Origin: Nepenthes gracilis
Taxonomy: Eukaryota > Streptophyta > Magnoliopsida > Caryophyllales > Nepenthaceae
Reading direction: 5' to 3'
DNA: 64,000 nt
Assembly (NCBI GenBank): GCA_033239525.1
Contig: BSYO01000031.1
Span: forward strand, 1,736,001-1,800,000
Part shown: piece by piece, positions 60,701-64,000 of the stretch
How the letters are laid out: each line of letters opens with the position of its first letter
How positions within the stretch are numbered: the first letter of the stretch is position 1
Translations under genes and position numbers: made by a program
Notes under the pieces: generated by a model
Databases searched by the model: none
The model's input: only the letters and a program-made list of their open reading frames with translations
What the model was told of the DNA's origin: nothing

Positions 60701-62450
60701 TGAAAATACTTATCTGGGTTTTAGTTGAATGAAAAAATGTATACATGTTATGGCAAGTGTATGATGTCAAACTTGTTCCAAGTGAGATGAATATCTAATC
60801 CATGTAGTTTGTATGTTAGAAATTGAATTCACTGTTATAGGTACATGATGGGTGTGGTGACACTAAAGGTATGGTTAAAGAGTTGCCCAATGCTTCAGAC
60901 TTCTTGCATTATGGAGTCTGAGGATTGATGTATGCAATATTATCCCTACAGTGTAGAGTGATAGTTTTCATGGTTTGAATACAGATGATCTTATAGTTAT
61001 GCCAGAACTCACCCTCAATTAGATTAAATGATATAATTGAAATCAATCTATAATAAAAAAAGGAAGTTAATGATGAATTTGTTATTAAGGCGGAAAGGAT
61101 TCCTTTTAGGTGGTTCAAGATTTGTGGGAATCCATACTTGGATCACCCTGAGACAGTGCATGCATTGCTGCTTAGGTCTTTCGTGAGAGCAATCATTTCA
61201 ATGTAGATAGTGATTGTTGCTCAAATTAATTCACTTAGCTTTCTTTCTGACGCATCTGATTCTCATCAATGTATTAGTTTGAGCCCAATTACTTTTTCCG
61301 CTGTCAAATGATCTCCCAATTGGGCTATTAATGCCTAAACAGATTTACTTAAACTTAGCAAATGGAAGAAGTTTTTAAAAAAAGTTATCATTCTTCAGAT
61401 TCTCTAGCAGATCATGCTGATTCTACTTGGTGGCTCTTAGTTTTTGTCTTTCCCTAGAATTTTGTTTTTCCTTTAATATGAAAAAAAATTCCCATAATTT
61501 TCTCGGTCTTTCTTTGAGCAGGGTGAACTCCCATTGGTTGGGAATCCTGCACCAGACTTTGAGGCAGAGGCTGTTTTCGACCAGGAGTTCATCAAGGTAA
61601 TATGTTCATCATTACTGTGACGGCATGCTTTTAGTTGTTGCTCTGGAGCTTTTTACTTATGTTTTCATTAGGATTGCTTATGGATGAACATATCAGTGTT
61701 GGTATCAGTTATGACCATATCGATATCGGATATATCGAATAATATATATTAATATCAGATATATCAAAAAGAAAAAAATATTTGGCCAATATAAAAACAT
61801 ATTGCGATTTTAGCATAATATCGGAAAATATTAGTATCACGGGCCCCAATATCGATACATTTCAGTTGATATTTGCATCAAGGGGATTGCTTTTTTTCAA
61901 TGAGAACATGGATGGCATATTTGGGGTTGTGTTATTGATAATGGGTTACTAAAGATTTTCATGGTAATAAAGAAACAACCCCTCTACTTAGCCTCATCAA
62001 AACCAAAAACTATAAGAAATCAATGTGTTGCAAAGATAGAAATCTTGTGATTTGCTTTGTGCATGCTCTATCACAGCAAAAATGTCCTACTTTCTCCGGT
62101 TATATGGCTGAGTTTTTCCTCATTTATCGCTTTCCCTCAAGAAGTTCAATACAGCCTTAGTGTAGTAGTTTGCGCTTATTGCTTGTTTTTCCTTTTACAG
62201 GTTAAACTATCTGATTATTTCGGAAAGAAATATGTGATCCTATTTTTCTATCCACTTGATTTCACATTTGTCTGTCCAACTGGTTAGTTTGATGTTGAAT
62301 TTACAATTATGCAAATGTAAAGCTGTCGATATTTAATTAATTACCTTTTTTATGGCCTCACTTCTTTTAGAGATTACTGCCTTCAGCGACCGATATGCTG
62401 AATTTGAGAAGCTGAACACTGAAATACTTGGAGTTTCAATCGACAGTGTT
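57771..62450 (+). CDS. BAS1: Chloroplast 2-Cys peroxiredoxin, exons 1-4 of a partial gene, apparent exon-1 frameshift
   Basis: 2-Cys peroxiredoxins reduce peroxides in plastids and are recycled by thioredoxin or NTRC. Exons: 57771-58009, 61522-61596, 62201-62282 and 62371-62450, all bounded by GT..AG. Exon 1 encodes a Ser/Ala-rich transit peptide ending SRSFVVRA. Exon 2 gives [18 protein letters not shown]. Exon 3 gives [19 protein letters not shown], with the peroxidatic Cys at 62273-62275 and the conserved Pro and Thr of PxxxTxxC. Exon 4 gives [17 protein letters not shown] to VSIDSV. The resolving-Cys half is not found before 64000 and must lie to the right. Exon 1 is 239 bases, one short of phase: from the ATG the frame leaves the conserved one around 57920-57935 and stops at 58011. 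This is either a real frameshift or a base lost in sequencing. Intron 1 is 3.5 kb. Confidence 0.9.
58294..58471 (+). mobile_element. Possible tRNA-derived SINE in intron 1
   Basis: ACTCAGGTGGTAATGTCCC resembles a pol III A box and CATGTTCGAACAGTCC a B box. The segment ends in a run of 13 T, as plant SINEs often do. No second copy in the window to compare. Confidence 0.4.
58525..59366. mobile_element. Non-autonomous hAT-like element, copy 2, in intron 1
   Basis: Starts with GTTTGGTTGTTGAAATGAAA and ends near AGTAACAAAACAA, with GGAATAATTATTCC and AATTATTATTCC blocks close to the right end. It parallels 50901-51880 in order. The core differs, so the two are related rather than identical. Confidence 0.55.
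59409..60415 (-). mobile_element. Reverse-strand Tat-type solo LTR in intron 1, perfect GTAGA duplication
   Basis: The left end TGATGCGTCC is the reverse complement of the GGACGCATCA end of the Tat LTRs. The right end GACCCATTA is the complement of their TGATGGGTC start with one change. GTAGA flanks both sides (59404-59408 and 60416-60420). At 1007 bp it matches the LTR length of the element at 39062. GC-rich frames inside (for example 60037-60423, both strands) are not genes. Confidence 0.9.
60421..61521. other. Remainder of peroxiredoxin intron 1
   Basis: Non-coding, T-rich before the acceptor (TTTCTTTGAGCAG at 61509-61521). No further transposon end or exon recognised. Confidence 0.6.
61695..61875. 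mobile_element. Small MITE-like element in intron 2
   Basis: GGTATCAGTTATGACCATAT plus CGATATCGG on the left and CCAATATCGATACATTTCAG plus TTGATATTTG on the right form an imperfect inverted repeat of about 28 bp. The repeated ATATCGGATATATC motif inside is like the subterminal repeats of hAT MITEs. No clear target duplication. Confidence 0.5.
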
Positions 62451-64000
62451 GTAAGTCTTTTACCTCATTTTTCTGTTTGATCTCTATTTAGAATGTGAGT
62501 TTTGGCACAATGATAAGTTTGGTCAATTATGACATGAGATCACGAGTTCAAACCATAAAAATAACCTATTTGTAATGGTGAGGATCTAGGTTGTCTATCT
62601 ATGATGACCCTTCCCAGACCCTATGATGTGGGCCCTTCTGCCCTGGACCACCATTTTTCTGCTGAGTCCTATCTTTTAGCTGTCTAGTTCATTTGTAAAA
62701 TGAATCTTTTCCCAGATTGATTGCTTTGCACTTTAACAACTCCCTGCATGAGATGGGAGAGTCTCTGTGCTGGAAAATTTTTCATTGCAATTATATTTGA
62801 TTGGCTTTCACCTGAATTGAGTCTTTCATTATATGTTCTCTTGTGAGAGAGATTGAGTAAAAAGTAAGATCTGTTAAATCTCGGTCTATCATGCTGAGTT
62901 TCTGTAGTATACAAATACACATGATGTATTTATAAATCTTCCTGCATTAAAAAATGAAATATCAATTACACAACCCAATCTGAGTTTGTGGGATGAATCA
63001 TGTGCCTTTCCTGAATATCCCAAGTTAGGAATAGACAAATCGACAAGAATGTCCAATTTATAGTACAGTAAGTAAATATATACTAGATCCCCATAGCTGA
63101 CTCCCCTGACATATTACTCCTATCAACAAATCCACTCTCCAGATTAGCTATCCAAGCCATGAATTCAGACACATTCTGGACTTTTGGGATATTTTTTTAC
63201 TGACTTGATCAGCCTCAAATGACTCCTGAATTCTACATACATGCCATACATCAGAACCGGTAGAATTGCAAGCCAAGTAATATTCTTAAAGATTGTACGT
63301 GAGAGACTATAGAAAACTTTCACAAACACATCATTAAATTGAAATATGAAATCTCTCAAAAGATTGGTGGCTCTCCTCAAAGATAAATCTCTTGACAAGG
63401 CTTGAAGATCTAGGCTACACGTGCAGCTCTCTCCAAATCAAAGGAAATGAGCCATTGTATCTGCCTCCTGTTGTCAAAAGTTAAGCCCTTCTATATGTAG
63501 TAAATAGTCAGTCAAAGTAGTTCAGAAACGTGAGTAGTGGAGGGAAAAATCAACTTTTGCCAGAGCAGCTATCTTGCGGACATCTTACGCTTGCTTCTGA
63601 AACTCTGTAGCTTGAACTTCTACCTCACAAATATCTCGCAGTTTGCTTCTGAAACTCTGAGCATGAGGTTCTATCGCACGCACAGCTACAGTATCCTGCC
63701 ATCAATCACCAGGCCATATCAAGCAATTTTGAAGCACACATCAAGCACTAAACCACTTAACACTTGTGATCACTAAAGATGACTCAAAACAAACACTTTA
63801 TCGTTTTGCCAACAAAAAGTCCTAACAATGCAAACTGGTCAATTCACTGGCATCAATTTCTTTACATTTATAATTAATCATGTGGTTCTCATTGATGTTA
63901 AAGCACTTCCTATGGATAATGTTCACCAACTGTTAAATAATTGATAATAAATCATAAGCTGATAGAAAAATATTGAATTTATTACCAATATGGAAAATTA
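62451..64000. other. Intron 4 of the peroxiredoxin gene, running off the window
   Basis: Begins GTAAGT at 62451. I looked for the next expected coding block (the HLAWVQTDR region of 2-Cys peroxiredoxins) and did not find it before 64000, so the intron exceeds 1.5 kb. It contains an Au-type SINE. Other short frames (for example 63537-63776) show no family features. Confidence 0.7.
62497..62665 (+). mobile_element. Au-type SINE in intron 4
   Basis: TGGCACAATGATAAG (A box) and ATCACGAGTTCAAACC (B box) are about 45 bp apart. The characteristic tail GACCCTTCCCAGACCC, then GATGTGGG and CCCTGGACCACC, follows. This order is that of the plant Au SINE family. Short and diverged; inactive. Confidence 0.8.

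Noticed and set aside
62451..64000. Fifth peroxiredoxin exon
   Set aside because: I read for the expected HLAWVQTDR-type block in all plus frames and saw none. The remaining exons must lie beyond the window.

Overview
The window looks like nuclear DNA of a flowering plant. The evidence is AT-rich intergenic sequence, GT..AG introns, plant Ty3/gypsy LTR retrotransposons (including one of the Tat lineage), MITEs, an Au-type SINE, and two plant genes: a GIR1/GIR2-like repressor and a plastid 2-Cys peroxiredoxin. I cannot name the species. There is one ambiguous base (n) at 53541. All sequence comparisons were made by eye, so identities are approximate.

Layout. 1-3.5 kb holds an unrecognised partial reading frame and an intronless, broken copy of the BIG5 ARF-GEF gene. 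6.1-18.1 kb is LTR sequence: a long solo LTR (6082-12919) with another solo LTR nested in it (7729-10590), then two reverse-strand LTR copies of the same broad family. 18-23 kb is a gene island with a two-exon GIR1-like gene (21117-21773), flanked by a Mutator-like MITE and short repeats. 23.1-38.8 kb holds a solo LTR (23143-25570), an unclassified dispersed repeat, a decayed but recognisable LTR element (about 27780-34875) and a further solo LTR (36506-38797). 39.1-50.9 kb is one Tat-type Ty3/gypsy element with both LTRs, protease, RT, RNase H, a second RNase H and integrase remnants, and an antisense coding remnant. A foreign solo LTR (44894-47109) sits inside its integrase. 50.9-56.3 kb has a hAT-like MITE, a second copy of the dispersed repeat, and a Tat-type solo LTR with another solo LTR nested in it. 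From 57.8 kb to the right edge lie exons 1-4 of a chloroplast 2-Cys peroxiredoxin gene. Its first intron has grown to 3.5 kb by taking in a SINE-like element, a MITE and a reverse-strand Tat solo LTR.

What ties the window together is LTR turnover. I placed eight solo LTRs by their ends and their 5-bp target-site duplications (five perfect pairs, two with one mismatch, and one perfect but AT-only pair). Only two elements keep both LTRs. This is the footprint expected from repeated insertion followed by LTR-LTR recombination. Only two loci look like ordinary genes. The peroxiredoxin appears to carry a one-base frameshift in its transit-peptide exon, which should be checked against reads before it is called a pseudogene. 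I found no CRISPR array, operon, rRNA or tRNA gene, and no clear new biological system. The most unusual items are the BIG5 retrocopy lying between two copies of another sequence, the nested solo LTRs, and the unclassified dispersed repeat that hosts later insertions.
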